Of a stretch of DNA of 64,000 bases, positions 25,657 through 34,862 are shown one piece after another. Position numbers and translations under genes: made by a program. Source of the DNA: Hoeflea sp. YIM 152468 (GTDB taxonomy: Bacteria > Pseudomonadota > Alphaproteobacteria > Rhizobiales > Rhizobiaceae). Within the stretch, counting starts at the first letter, position 1. Every line of letters starts with the position of its first letter. The notes under the pieces were generated by a model. It worked only from the letters and a program-made list of their open reading frames with translations, ran no database searches and was not told the origin of the DNA. Location: assembly GCF_029210485.1 (NCBI RefSeq), contig NZ_JARGET010000028.1, forward strand, positions 53,362 through 117,361, in the 5' to 3' direction.

Positions 25657-26748
25657 GTGGAGACACGCGCAGAAATCAGGTTGCCGACTTCAAAGTTGCG
25701 CGATGACCTGCCGTTTTTCACCAAGACGCTGAAAATGCGTCTCGACATGATTTATCCTGCTGACGATCCAGAGGTCGCCGTTTTGTCCGGTCACGGGCTC
25801 AGGGTTCGGATCCAGAAGGGAGCGCCTGAGGCGCCGGGCACGCTTCGAATCCTGAGCGAAGATCCCGATGGGTTTGCCAATGGCAAGCGTGAGCTTACCG
25901 CTCCCAATGGCACCCGCATCGAGATTGACGACCTCAATCCGCCGATCGTGATGCCGCAAACCGAGCATGCCTTTGTCGTGCGGCGGCTGGCGGATCAGGC
26001 GCCGTGGGTGATCGGCCGGGCGGGCATGGAGTACCGTGATCTGATTCCGACCCGGCTGGGAGGTGCGATGATTGCTTCTCACATCCGGGTGCCGGACGGC
26101 CCGGTTCCGGACATGGTGCATTTCCACAAGGTCGGCTTCCAGCTGATCTTCTGCATCAGAGGCTGGGTAGATGTGCTGTATGAAGACCAGGGCGGGGTGC
26201 GGCGGCTGACGGCCGGGGACTGTTTCATTCAGCCGCCGCAGATCCGTCACAAGGTGCTGCATGCCGCCGATGGCATTGAGGTCATCGAGATCGGCGTCCC
26301 GGCCGATCATGTGACCGAGATTGACCATGTGATGGAATTGCCGACGGCGCAGGAGCGGCCGGAACGCGAATGGGACGGCCAGCGCTTCGTTCACAATCTG
26401 GCCAGCGACGGGGTTTTCGAACCGTTCCGCATTCCCGGATTCGAGGCCCGCGACACGACCATCAACGCAAATACCAAGGGCGTTGCCTCGGTGATGGTGG
26501 CACGGCCCTCCGGCCCCCGCAATCCGGTCTGGACCAGACACGAGGGCGATATCCTGTTCACCTTCGTGATGTCGGGAACCATGGTGCTGGAAGGTGAAGG
26601 CAAGGAGCCGTACCGTCTTGAAAAAGGCGATGCCTTTGTCATTCCGCCACGGATGGCAACGCGCTACAGTGAGCCGAGCCATGACCTTGAATTGCTGGAA
26701 GTCTCGCTTCCCGGTTCGTTTCAGACCAACGTTGTGGAGAATATCTGA
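25657..26748 (+). CDS. Bicupin protein (ring-cleavage dioxygenase-like fold, function unknown)
   Basis: This 363-residue protein has two cupin domains. The first (about 150-220) has a near-complete metal site: HFHKVGFQ, with Gln where Glu is usual, and the later His in PQIRHKV. The second (about 290-350) keeps only RHEGD and reads PRMATRY where the last His is expected, so it is probably metal-free. Gentisate- and homogentisate-type dioxygenases share the fold, but no close assignment is possible. The GTG at 25657, preceded by GGGAGA, is preferred; an ATG at 25582 would add 25 residues of poor protein character. It probably serves the neighbouring anthranilate or indole pathway. Confidence 0.8.
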   Translation: METRAEIRLPTSKLRDDLPFFTKTLKMRLDMIYPADDPEVAVLSGHGLRVRIQKGAPEAPGTLRILSEDPDGFANGKRELTAPNGTRIEIDDLNPPIVMPQTEHAFVVRRLADQAPWVIGRAGMEYRDLIPTRLGGAMIASHIRVPDGPVPDMVHFHKVGFQLIFCIRGWVDVLYEDQGGVRRLTAGDCFIQPPQIRHKVLHAADGIEVIEIGVPADHVTEIDHVMELPTAQERPEREWDGQRFVHNLASDGVFEPFRIPGFEARDTTINANTKGVASVMVARPSGPRNPVWTRHEGDILFTFVMSGTMVLEGEGKEPYRLEKGDAFVIPPRMATRYSEPSHDLELLEVSLPGSFQTNVVENI

Positions 26749-26817
26749 GCGCTTTTGAATGGCAGCCCGCGGGGCGCTCATCTAGCATCGGGCATAATAA
26801 TGAATTGGGAGCTGAAA

Positions 26818-28020
26818 ATGAAAAAAACAACATATGCATTGGCAATCGCCGCATTGCTCGCGTCCAGCGCCGCGACCCTTGCCGCCGACACCAAGATTGG
26901 CTTGCTGATGGACATCACAGGTCCGATCGCAAGCTTTATTCCGCCGCTGCAGAATGCGGCCAATCTGGCAGTTCAGCATGTCAATGAGAACGGTGGGCTG
27001 CTCGATGGCCAGGCTGTCGCGGTGTTCGGCGATACCACCGGCTCCTCGCAAGGTGCGGTTGACGCTGCTGGCAAGCTGATCAACGTTGAGAACGTGTCGA
27101 TCATCATGGGTGCCTTGATGTCGGGCACCACAATTGCTGCAGCGGAAGCCGCCGCAATCCCGGCCGGCGTCGTGCAGATCTCGCCAACGGCGACGTCACC
27201 AGCGATGACCGACATCAACGACAATGACCTGCTCTACCGGATCGTGCCATCAGACAACTTCCAGGGCGAAGTCCTGGCCAAGATGGTGATGGATGAAGGC
27301 CTCAAGAAAGTCGCCGTGACCTTCGTCAACAATGACTATGGCGTCGGCATCGGCAGCACTTTCGTGGCAGCCTACAAGGCGCTCGGCGGCGAAGTGGTTG
27401 CCGAAGTCAAGCACGAAGAGAAGAAGAACTCCTATCGCTCGGAACTGGCGACACTGTCGAAAGCCGGCGGCGATGCGCTGGTTGTGATCGCCTATGCCGG
27501 CGATTCGGGCAGCAAGATCGTCAAGCAGGCGATCGAGGGTGGCCTGTTCACCACCTTCATCGGCACGGACGGTTTGCGCGATGACGCCCTGATCGCCGAT
27601 ATCGGTGCTGAAGCGCTGGCAACCTCGTTCTTCTCCGCGCCGACGTCGCCGGATGACAACCCGAACCAGACCAGGCTGCACGAACTTTACACCGCGGCCT
27701 ATAACGAGCCGGCCGACAAGCCGTTTGTCGATCAGACCTACGATGCCACCTTCATGGCGCTGCTGGCGATCGAACAGGCCGGCTCAGCCGATCGCACCAA
27801 GATGGCGGAGGCGCTGCGCGCCATTGCATCGGCACCGGGCGAGAAAGTTGGTCCGGGCGAGTGGGAAAAGGCCAAGGCCTTGATCAAGGAAGGCAAGGAC
27901 ATCGATTATGATGGTGCCGGTGGTACCTACGAGTTCGACAAGAATGGTGATGTCGCTGGCGTCATTGGCAAATTCGTTGTCGACGGCGCCGGCTACAAGC
28001 AAATCGCCATTTTTGAGTGA
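26818..28020 (+). CDS. Branched-chain-type ABC transporter substrate-binding protein (LivK-like)
   Basis: This 400-residue periplasmic binding protein of the leucine-binding (Peripla_BP_6) family has a Sec signal peptide (MKKTTYALAIAALLASSAATLAAD). GGGAG stands 6 bases before the ATG at 26818. The mature part begins TKIGLLMDITGPIASFIPP. It is followed by a terminator-like hairpin and then by two ATPases and two permeases. Family members in catabolic loci bind aromatic acids as well as amino acids; tryptophan, kynurenine or an aromatic acid are plausible ligands here. Confidence 0.93.
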   Translation: MKKTTYALAIAALLASSAATLAADTKIGLLMDITGPIASFIPPLQNAANLAVQHVNENGGLLDGQAVAVFGDTTGSSQGAVDAAGKLINVENVSIIMGALMSGTTIAAAEAAAIPAGVVQISPTATSPAMTDINDNDLLYRIVPSDNFQGEVLAKMVMDEGLKKVAVTFVNNDYGVGIGSTFVAAYKALGGEVVAEVKHEEKKNSYRSELATLSKAGGDALVVIAYAGDSGSKIVKQAIEGGLFTTFIGTDGLRDDALIADIGAEALATSFFSAPTSPDDNPNQTRLHELYTAAYNEPADKPFVDQTYDATFMALLAIEQAGSADRTKMAEALRAIASAPGEKVGPGEWEKAKALIKEGKDIDYDGAGGTYEFDKNGDVAGVIGKFVVDGAGYKQIAIFE

Positions 28021-28043
28021 TCCTGCCTGATTAATACAGTAAG

Positions 28044-28078
28044 AATGTCCCTCCCTGCATCTGCGGGAGGGACATTTT
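28044..28078 (+). terminator. Rho-independent terminator-like hairpin after livK-like gene
   Basis: AATGTCCCTCCC (28044-28055) pairs perfectly with GGGAGGGACATT (28065-28076), with a 9-base loop, and a TTTT run closes the structure. It lies 24 bases after the binding-protein stop. It should end or reduce transcription before livG, so the binding protein is expressed above the rest of the importer. Confidence 0.85.
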
Positions 28079-28160
28079 CAATGCGCGAGCCATCAGAGCA
28101 GCCAAGGTCTGTTGTGAAAGGCATCGCCAGCGGCTGAACCAGCCGCGACAAGGGGCGTAA

Positions 28161-28934
28161 ATGATATCTGTTGAACATGTGAAGGTGAGTTATGGCGGCC
28201 CCAATGTCGTTGATGACGTCAGCTTCGATATACCTTCCGGACGGATTACCGGTCTGATCGGCCCGAATGGTGCGGGCAAGACCACGATGTTCAATGCGAT
28301 CGCCGGTCATGTCGGGCTTGCAGGCGGACGGATTCTGCTCGAAGGCAGCGACATCACCGGGCTGCAACCGCATCAGCGCGCCATGCGCGGCCTGGCGCGC
28401 ACATTCCAGATCCCGCACGAATTTTCGCAACTGACCGTGATCGAGAATTTCATGGCTGCGGCCGCCACGCCGGTTGGCGAAAATGTGTTCAACGTCATTT
28501 TCCGACGTGGACGCTTCGCCGAAGAAGAAGAACAGACCTACCGCGCGGCGCGGGACATGGTCAGTTTCCTCGAGATCGACCAGGTCAAGGACGAGAAGGC
28601 TGGCAATTTGTCCGGGGGACAGAAGAAGCTGCTCGAGCTCGGACGGGCCTTGATGCGCAAGCCCAAGATCATCCTGCTCGACGAGATCGGCGCCGGGATC
28701 AACCGGACGCTGCTTGCCAAGATATCCGACAAGATCCTGCTGCTGAACAAGGAACAGGGGCTGACCTTCTGCCTGATCGAGCACGATCTCGATTATGTCT
28801 CCAAGCTTTGCGACGAAGTCATCGTGATGGCCCAGGGCACATTGCTGACCCGTGGGCTGGTGGACGAGGTGCGACAGGACGCCCGCGTCATCGAAGCCTA
28901 TTTCGGCGGCGGAAAATATGAGGCCCAGCCATGA
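28161..28934 (+). CDS. livG: Branched-chain-type ABC transporter ATP-binding protein (LivG-like)
   Basis: This 257-residue ABC ATPase has Walker [12 protein letters not shown] near residue 35, signature [16 protein letters not shown], Walker [14 protein letters not shown] and switch His in [12 protein letters not shown]. Walker B reads DEIGAGIN instead of the usual DEPAAGLN. The C-terminus ends [14 protein letters not shown], as in LivG. It overlaps livF by four bases. Confidence 0.92.
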   Translation: MISVEHVKVSYGGPNVVDDVSFDIPSGRITGLIGPNGAGKTTMFNAIAGHVGLAGGRILLEGSDITGLQPHQRAMRGLARTFQIPHEFSQLTVIENFMAAAATPVGENVFNVIFRRGRFAEEEEQTYRAARDMVSFLEIDQVKDEKAGNLSGGQKKLLELGRALMRKPKIILLDEIGAGINRTLLAKISDKILLLNKEQGLTFCLIEHDLDYVSKLCDEVIVMAQGTLLTRGLVDEVRQDARVIEAYFGGGKYEAQP

Positions 28935-29650
28935 GCGCGTTGTTGTCGGTCAAGGGACTGGTCGCCGGTTACGGCGGCGTGCCGATTATCGAGGATATCA
29001 ATCTTGACGTTGAAGATCACGAGATCTCCGTCATCATCGGCCCCAATGGCGCCGGAAAATCGACCTTGCTCAAGACAATCTTTGCCCTGACTGCCCGGTC
29101 GGACGGCACGGTAAATTTTGCCGGAAAAGACATTTCAGGGCTGAAGACAGCAAAGCTTGTACCGTTGGGGATTTCCATGGTGCCGCAAAGCCACAATGTG
29201 TTTCCAACCCTGACAGTGGACGAAAACCTCGACGTCGGCACCTATGCCGCGCCGCCCAGGGACAAGAATGCCGTGCGCGAAAACGTGCTGTCGCTGTTTC
29301 CCGATCTGCGCGGCAAGCTTGGCCAGGCGGCGGGAGAGTTGTCGGGTGGCCAGCGGCAGATGGTGGCGATGGGCCGGGCTTTGATGAGCGAGCCGAAATT
29401 GCTGCTTCTGGATGAGCCGACGGCCGGCTTGTCGCCGGCCTATCTCGAGATCATTTTCGACCTGTTGCTCGACATTCGCAAACGTGGCGTGACCATCCTG
29501 ATGGTGGAGCAAAACGCCAAGCAGGCGCTCAGGATCGCCGACAACGGCCATGTGCTGGTCAGCGGCAGGAATTTCATATCGGGAACGGGGGATGCGCTGC
29601 TCAAGGACGATGCGGTGCGCCGGTCTTTCCTCGGGGGTGCGGCGGCGTGA
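28931..29650 (+). CDS. livF: Branched-chain-type ABC transporter ATP-binding protein (LivF-like)
   Basis: This 239-residue ABC ATPase has Walker A GPNGAGKSTLL, signature LSGGQRQMVAMGRALM, Walker B LLLLDEPTAGLSP and the LivF-type tail LVSGRNFISGTGDALL...VRRSFLGG. It overlaps the genes on both sides by four bases. It pairs with the LivG-like subunit. Confidence 0.93.
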   Translation: MSALLSVKGLVAGYGGVPIIEDINLDVEDHEISVIIGPNGAGKSTLLKTIFALTARSDGTVNFAGKDISGLKTAKLVPLGISMVPQSHNVFPTLTVDENLDVGTYAAPPRDKNAVRENVLSLFPDLRGKLGQAAGELSGGQRQMVAMGRALMSEPKLLLLDEPTAGLSPAYLEIIFDLLLDIRKRGVTILMVEQNAKQALRIADNGHVLVSGRNFISGTGDALLKDDAVRRSFLGGAAA

Positions 29651-30537
29651 TCGATTTCATCAATCTTTATCTGGTTCCGGGACTGACCATCGGCAGCGTT
29701 TACGCGCTGGGTGCGGTGGGCATCTCGATGATTTTCGGCATCCTGCGGTTTGCGCATTTCGCCCATGGCGATCTGATGACCATCGGTGGCTATGGCGTGC
29801 TGACGGCAGTCTGGTTCATTCCGATTCATCCGCTGTTGCTCTTGCCCTTCGGCATCGCGCTGGCGATTGTCTCTGCGCTGGCGGTCGACCAGTTTTTCTA
29901 CAAGCCGCTGCGCAAGCTGCCGACCATCTACACCGTCATCGCATCATTCGGCGTGGCGCTGATTTTCCGCTCGCTGGCGCAATTGTTCTGGAATTCGGGC
30001 AATCAGGTGTTCACCTCCGGCGTTCGCATGCCGGTGGTGCTGTTCGACACGTTCCGGATTTCCGAATTGCACATGCAGGTTATATCGCTGACATTGGTGA
30101 TCGCCATTGCGCTGCACTTTTTCCTGACCCGCTCGAAATTGGGCCGGGCCATGCGCGCCGTCTCGGACGAGCCGGAACTTGCGGCCGTGGCCGGGCTGGA
30201 CACTGAAAAGGTGGTCCGCTGGACCTGGGTGATCGGCGCGTCGATGGCGGCCATCGCCGGGGTCTTTGCCGGCATGGACACGTCCATGCACCCCAATCTT
30301 GGCTGGAACCTGCTGCTGGCCATGTTTGCCGCAGCGGTGCTGGGCGGCATTGGCAAGCCGATGGGGGCGATTGCCGGCGGGCTGATCATCGGCATTGCCG
30401 AGGAAACCGCGACGTTCACCTGGTTTTCCGACGAGCCGTTCATCTCGCCGTCCTACAAATCCGCAGTGGCCTTCTTCATCATGGTCGCGCTGCTTCTGTT
30501 CCGGCCGCAGGGCCTGTTCAAGGGGAGGCTTCTGTAA
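29647..30537 (+). CDS. livH: Branched-chain-type ABC transporter permease (LivH-like)
   Basis: This 296-residue membrane permease starts with GTG at 29647, overlapping the livF stop. It has about eight hydrophobic segments, the N-terminal LIV-permease signature GLTIGSVYALGAVGISMIFGILRFAHFAHGD, and the cytoplasmic loop MRAVSDEPELAAVAGLDTEKV. It forms the translocation path with the next gene, which begins one base before its stop ends. Confidence 0.93.
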   Translation: MIDFINLYLVPGLTIGSVYALGAVGISMIFGILRFAHFAHGDLMTIGGYGVLTAVWFIPIHPLLLLPFGIALAIVSALAVDQFFYKPLRKLPTIYTVIASFGVALIFRSLAQLFWNSGNQVFTSGVRMPVVLFDTFRISELHMQVISLTLVIAIALHFFLTRSKLGRAMRAVSDEPELAAVAGLDTEKVVRWTWVIGASMAAIAGVFAGMDTSMHPNLGWNLLLAMFAAAVLGGIGKPMGAIAGGLIIGIAEETATFTWFSDEPFISPSYKSAVAFFIMVALLLFRPQGLFKGRLL

Positions 30538-31481
30538 TGGAATTGACCGGGCTGATTTTCTACATCGTCAGCATCCTGATCGCCGGCGGAATTTATGCCG
30601 TGCTGTGTCTGGCGCTGAATGTGCAATGGGGTATGGGCGGGCTGTTCAATGCCGGCATTGCCGGCTTCTTCGCCGTTGGCGCTTATGCGTCTGCGATCGT
30701 AACCACCGCGGTGTCTTCCAAACATCTGGGCGGCTTTGGGCTGCCGATCCCGTTCGGCCTGGCTGCTGCAATGATCGTGGCCGGCATTACCGGCTGGGTT
30801 GTTGCCAAGATCTGCGTGCGGCTGAAAAGCGATTACCTGGCGATGGCCTCCGTCGGGATCGCCGAAATCCTGCGGCTGGTGATCGTCAACGAATCCTGGC
30901 TCACCAATGGCAGTCTCGGCATTGCCGGCGTGCCGCGTCCGTTTGGCAATCTGGTGCAGGGCAGGGAGGCCGATCTGGTCTATCTCGCCGTCGTCTGGGC
31001 CTGCGTGATTGGCGTCTATATTCTGTGCCAGCGGCTCTATGTCAGCCCCTGGGGCCGCACCTTGCGGGCAATCCGCGACAATGAGGATTCGGCACGCGCT
31101 GCAGGCAAGGATGTCGACTGGTTCCGCTTGCAGACTTTCGTCATCGGCTGCGCCATCATGGGGCTCGCCGGTGGATTGTCGGCGCATTACTTCAAGTTCC
31201 TGTCGCCTTCGGCCACCGAGCCGCTGCTGGTCACCTTTCTGGTCTGGGTGATGCTGATGGCAGGCGGGTCGGGCAACAACAAGGGCGCCATCGTCGGCGC
31301 CATCGTCATCTGGTTCATATGGTCGGCAACCGAGATCTTCACCAGCCAGTTGCCGCCGGAATGGATCACCCGCTCGTCCTATATCCGCATGCTGCTCGTC
31401 GGTCTGCTCCTGCAATTCGTGCTGCAGAAGTTCCGCTCCGGATTGATCCCGGAGAAATCACCGAAGATCCGATCGGATTAG
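30537..31481 (+). CDS. livM: Branched-chain-type ABC transporter permease (LivM-like)
   Basis: This 314-residue permease has multiple hydrophobic helices and the LivM-type loop RAIRDNEDSARAAGKDVDWFRLQTFVIG. It ends the importer operon, 26 bases before the convergent thioesterase gene; no clear terminator is visible in that short gap. Confidence 0.93.
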   Translation: MELTGLIFYIVSILIAGGIYAVLCLALNVQWGMGGLFNAGIAGFFAVGAYASAIVTTAVSSKHLGGFGLPIPFGLAAAMIVAGITGWVVAKICVRLKSDYLAMASVGIAEILRLVIVNESWLTNGSLGIAGVPRPFGNLVQGREADLVYLAVVWACVIGVYILCQRLYVSPWGRTLRAIRDNEDSARAAGKDVDWFRLQTFVIGCAIMGLAGGLSAHYFKFLSPSATEPLLVTFLVWVMLMAGGSGNNKGAIVGAIVIWFIWSATEIFTSQLPPEWITRSSYIRMLLVGLLLQFVLQKFRSGLIPEKSPKIRSD

Positions 31482-31506
31482 CCGGGCTGCGGATGTCACA
31501 GTGGAT

Positions 31507-31932
31507 CTAGTCCGCGGTCTCGGCCGGCAGGAAGGAGAGGAGCTTGGCGCGGACATCGTCGGGCCAGGGCATGGAGGTGTGCTTGTCGAGCCAGCTCGCC
31601 GCCAGCACCTGTTTGCCCGACCAGCGATGTTCACCGCCGCACAGCACCGCATGCTCGACTGTCATCGACGACTTGCCGACCTTGGTGACCGTCAGCTCGA
31701 ATGTCAGCGTGTCGCCGAAAAACGATGGCTTTGAGAAGTCGCAGGTCAGATGCACGGTTGGCGTGCCCCAGCGCTCCTTCCAGATGATCTCATGCCAGGG
31801 ATACCCGATGGCTGACCAGAATTCCTCGATCACGCCATTGAGCAGATTGAGGTAGGAAGGGTAATAGGCGGTGCCGGAAATATCGCAGTCGCCAAAATGC
31901 AGCATGCGGTCGGTTGTGTAGCTAACGCTCAT
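31507..31932 (-). CDS. Hotdog-fold acyl-CoA thioesterase (4-hydroxybenzoyl-CoA thioesterase-like)
   Basis: This 141-residue hotdog protein has the 4HBT-type motif LHFGDCDISGTAYYPSYLNLLNG, whose Asp/Gly pattern matches the catalytic loop, followed by the long helix. The ATG at 31932 is preceded by GGGGGGA; longer in-frame versions are not supported. It hydrolyses an acyl- or aroyl-CoA. Lying next to an aromatic-CoA degradation locus, it may relieve CoA sequestration by releasing 2-aminobenzoate or a dead-end thioester. It is convergent with livM. Confidence 0.88.
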   Translation of the reverse strand: MSVSYTTDRMLHFGDCDISGTAYYPSYLNLLNGVIEEFWSAIGYPWHEIIWKERWGTPTVHLTCDFSKPSFFGDTLTFELTVTKVGKSSMTVEHAVLCGGEHRWSGKQVLAASWLDKHTSMPWPDDVRAKLLSFLPAETAD

Positions 31933-32080
31933 GATCCCCCCAACAGTTTTCCAATCTGCAGGTTCGCATGCGGATGGCAGCGAGGCAACAGACCTGGCGG
32001 TGCCGCCTTGCCGGCTTTGCAGCACAGTGTGACGCTCAAACCGGCCGGGCGTCGAATCCGCACGGACTACTTGCTGCCGA

Positions 32081-32491
32081 TCAGAGAGCGGCGAGAATGG
32101 AGCGTTCGATCTGATCGGTGGTGTTGTTGATCAATGTCTTGGGCAGTTCCAGCATGATCTTGTCGATGACGCTGACATGCAGGCAGGGACGGGCCTCGCC
32201 CAGCGTGTCCGGGTCGAGCACCAGGATCAGCTTTTCAAACTTGTGGTCCTGGGCCATGGCGTAGAGATGATTTGCCAGGATCTTGGCGAAGGTGGCTTCC
32301 ATCGACTCCTTGTCGGAGGTGTCGGGCGGCTGCTTGCCGGCCGGGCCCTGATCGGCAAGATCTCCGGGTTCGAGATCACGGGCGTGCTGCAGCTTGAGCT
32401 GGCCACTCTTGCCGGCGTTGCGGTAGAATTTGGCGCCTTCTCCGGTGCCCACGACGATGAGGGTGTTGTGAGGAACTGGTAGGTTGGTCAT
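32081..32491 (-). CDS. Host attachment family protein
   Basis: This 136-residue protein resembles the host-attachment protein family first linked to Agrobacterium attachment to plant cells (an eRF1/baeRF-like fold). Recognisable parts are the N-terminal LIVVGTGEGAKFYRNAG, the central ILANHLYAMAQDHKFEKLILVLDP and the C-terminal KIMLELPKTLINNTTDQIERSI. The biochemical function is unknown. It stands alone, oriented like the PfpI gene 113 bases upstream. Confidence 0.85.
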   Translation of the reverse strand: MTNLPVPHNTLIVVGTGEGAKFYRNAGKSGQLKLQHARDLEPGDLADQGPAGKQPPDTSDKESMEATFAKILANHLYAMAQDHKFEKLILVLDPDTLGEARPCLHVSVIDKIMLELPKTLINNTTDQIERSILAAL

Positions 32492-32604
32492 GCGATCTCC
32501 CGCTGTTCGTCAGATATCGGTCAATTCAGTATGGTGACCAATGTGGCGGGTTGTGGGCTGTTGCCGCGATGGCAGCCCACAACACCAGGGCGGCGTTGGC
32601 TCCA

Positions 32605-33174
32605 TCAGGCTGCGGTGGCAGAGGTGCGGCGGTGTTCGCCTTCGCGGACTTCCTCGATGATCTTGGAAACGAAGGCTTCCAGGTCTTCGGGCGAGCGGCT
32701 GGTGATGATGCCGTTGTCGATGGCAATCTCGCTGTCCTGCCACTTGGCACCGGCATTTTCCATGTCCGTGCGGATGGAGTGGTAGGAGGTTGCCTGGCGG
32801 CCCTTGATCACGCCCGCTTCAATCAGCAGCCAGGGCGCGTGGCAAATCGCTGCAACGATCTTGTTGCCTGTGACGAAGTCGCGGACCAGATTGACGGCGT
32901 CCTTCTCGACCCGCAGCAGATCCGGGTTGATCTGGCCTCCGGGCAGCACGAGGGCGATGTAATCATCCACCTTGACGTCGGAGATCTTCAGATCAGCATC
33001 GACGCTGGTGCCCCAGTCGTCCTTGTCCCAGCCCTTGATCGGCTTGCCGTCGAGGGTTGCGACGTGAACCGTGGCGCCGGCCTTCTTGAGGTGTTCCAGC
33101 GGATAGTCGAGTTCGGATTGTTCGAAGCCATGGGTCGACATGATCAGGATCTTGGCGTTTTCCATGTTGGGCAT
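32605..33174 (-). CDS. DJ-1/PfpI-family type 1 glutamine amidotransferase-like protein
   Basis: This 189-residue protein has the nucleophile elbow AAICHAPWLL, with Cys111 and His112, and a conserved acid residue in FEQSELDYP. Members act as glyoxalase III/deglycase-like stress enzymes or proteases; which applies is not visible. It diverges from the amino-acid importer across a 242-base gap. Confidence 0.92.
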   Translation of the reverse strand: MPNMENAKILIMSTHGFEQSELDYPLEHLKKAGATVHVATLDGKPIKGWDKDDWGTSVDADLKISDVKVDDYIALVLPGGQINPDLLRVEKDAVNLVRDFVTGNKIVAAICHAPWLLIEAGVIKGRQATSYHSIRTDMENAGAKWQDSEIAIDNGIITSRSPEDLEAFVSKIIEEVREGEHRRTSATAA

Positions 33175-33416
33175 GGTTTGCTCCTTGCATCGTTGAACTT
33201 ACCGACACCCAACGCATGCCTCAGGTTTGAGTTCCGGCTTCAACCGAAAAAGAACCGGCTTGATGTCACAGCCGGTCACGTTCGATCACATTGCCGGAGG
33301 AGGCAGCGCCCGGGATTGCAATAGTGGAACAAGGGTCCATCTTAGGCGTTCAGTTTACACATCCTCCATCGTACAGCTCCGTCGCGGGCCAGCCCCCTGA
33401 CACCAAAGGACCAGTC

Positions 33417-34178
33417 ATGCTCAAATCGATCGCCATTGCCGCCCTCGCTGCGGCCAGTTTCGTTTCCATTGCCGCTGCCCAGGACACAGACACGCTGCGT
33501 GTCGGCATGTCCGGCGGCTACTTCCCGTTCACCTTCGTGCAGCAGGACAAGCTGCAAGGCTTCGAAGTTGACGTGATGAATGCGGTTGCGGCGGAAGCCG
33601 GAATGGAGGTCGACTTCGTCACCATGTCGTTTTCCGGATTGATCGGTGCATTGAATGCCGGGCGGATCGACACCATTGCCAACCAGATCACGATCACGCC
33701 CGAACGCGAGGCGGCCTTCGTCTTCACCCAGCCCTATGTCTATGACGGCGCCCAGGTGGTGGTGAAAAAAGGCAATGAGGACACCATCACCGGCCCTGAA
33801 GATCTGCGCGGGCGCACGGTGGCGGTCAATCTGGGCTCGAACTTCGAACAGCTGTTGCGCGCGTTGCCCTATGCCAGCGAGATCAACATCAAGACCTACG
33901 AATCCAACATCGAGCAGGATACGGCACTCGGCCGGGTCGACGCCTTCGTGATGGACCGGGTGTCTTCGGCCCAGGTGATCGAGAAAAGCCCGCTTCCGCT
34001 GGCGCTTGCAGGACAGCCCTTCTCCGAAATCCGCAATGCCTTGCCGTTCCGCAAGGACGAGGCCGGGCAGGCCCAGCGGGACAGGGTTGATGCTGCCTTG
34101 ACAGCGTTGCGGGACAACGGAACGCTTGCGGAAATTTCGCAGACGTGGTTCGCATCGGATATCACGTCGGCCAAATAG
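33417..34178 (+). CDS. Polar amino-acid ABC transporter substrate-binding protein
   Basis: This 253-residue SBP-family-3 protein has a Sec signal peptide (MLKSIAIAALAAASFVSIAAAQ) and the family segments GYFPFTFVQQDKLQGFEVDVM and IANQITITPEREAAFVFTQPY. AAAGGA lies 6 bases before the ATG at 33417. It is followed by one permease and one ATPase, a compact cystine/polar amino-acid type importer. Confidence 0.93.
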   Translation: MLKSIAIAALAAASFVSIAAAQDTDTLRVGMSGGYFPFTFVQQDKLQGFEVDVMNAVAAEAGMEVDFVTMSFSGLIGALNAGRIDTIANQITITPEREAAFVFTQPYVYDGAQVVVKKGNEDTITGPEDLRGRTVAVNLGSNFEQLLRALPYASEINIKTYESNIEQDTALGRVDAFVMDRVSSAQVIEKSPLPLALAGQPFSEIRNALPFRKDEAGQAQRDRVDAALTALRDNGTLAEISQTWFASDITSAK

Positions 34179-34187
34179 GGCAGTCTC

Positions 34188-34862
34188 ATGCAAGCGCTTG
34201 ATGTCGATTACATGCTCGGGCTGGTTCCGGTGCTGCTCGGGTATGTGCCGCTGACACTGGGGATGGCCTTGGCATCGATGGCGTTTGCGCTGGTGCTCGC
34301 TGCCCTGCTTGCGGTGGAACGGGTCATCCGGATTCCGGTGCTTGATCAGGCGGTGATGCTGTTCATCAGCTTTTTCCGCGGCACGCCGCTGCTGGTTCAG
34401 CTGTTCCTGTTCTACTACGGTCTGCCGCAACTGGTGTCGTTCCTCACCCAGATCAACGGCGTCACTGCGGCAATCATGGGGCTGACGCTGCATTTCTCGG
34501 CCTATATGGCCGAGAGCATCCGGGCCGCGATCATCGGCGTTGACCGCAGCCAGTGGGAAGCCTCGATGGCCGTCGGCATGACCCGCGGCCAGATGCTCAG
34601 GCGCATTGTCCTGCCGCAGGCCTCCCGGGTGGCTGCGCCCACCCTGGTGAATTACTTCATCGACATGATCAAGAGCACCTCTTTGGCCTTCACGCTCGGC
34701 GTGACCGAGCTGATGGGCGCCACCCAGAAGGAAGCCGCCGGCAGTTTTCTCTATTTCGAAAGCTTCATCGTGGTGGCTGTCATCTACTGGATCATCGTGG
34801 AAGTGCTTTCCTATGGCCAGCGCGTGCTTGAGGGCCGCATGGAACAGGCGTATTCCCGATGA
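34188..34862 (+). CDS. Polar amino-acid ABC transporter permease
   Basis: This 224-residue His/Glu/Gln/Arg-type permease has about five helices, the FFRGTPLLVQLFLFYYGLP motif and the EAA loop EASMAVGMTRGQMLRRIVLPQA. A single permease in this importer implies a homodimeric channel. It overlaps the ATPase gene by four bases. Confidence 0.93.
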   Translation: MQALDVDYMLGLVPVLLGYVPLTLGMALASMAFALVLAALLAVERVIRIPVLDQAVMLFISFFRGTPLLVQLFLFYYGLPQLVSFLTQINGVTAAIMGLTLHFSAYMAESIRAAIIGVDRSQWEASMAVGMTRGQMLRRIVLPQASRVAAPTLVNYFIDMIKSTSLAFTLGVTELMGATQKEAAGSFLYFESFIVVAVIYWIIVEVLSYGQRVLEGRMEQAYSR

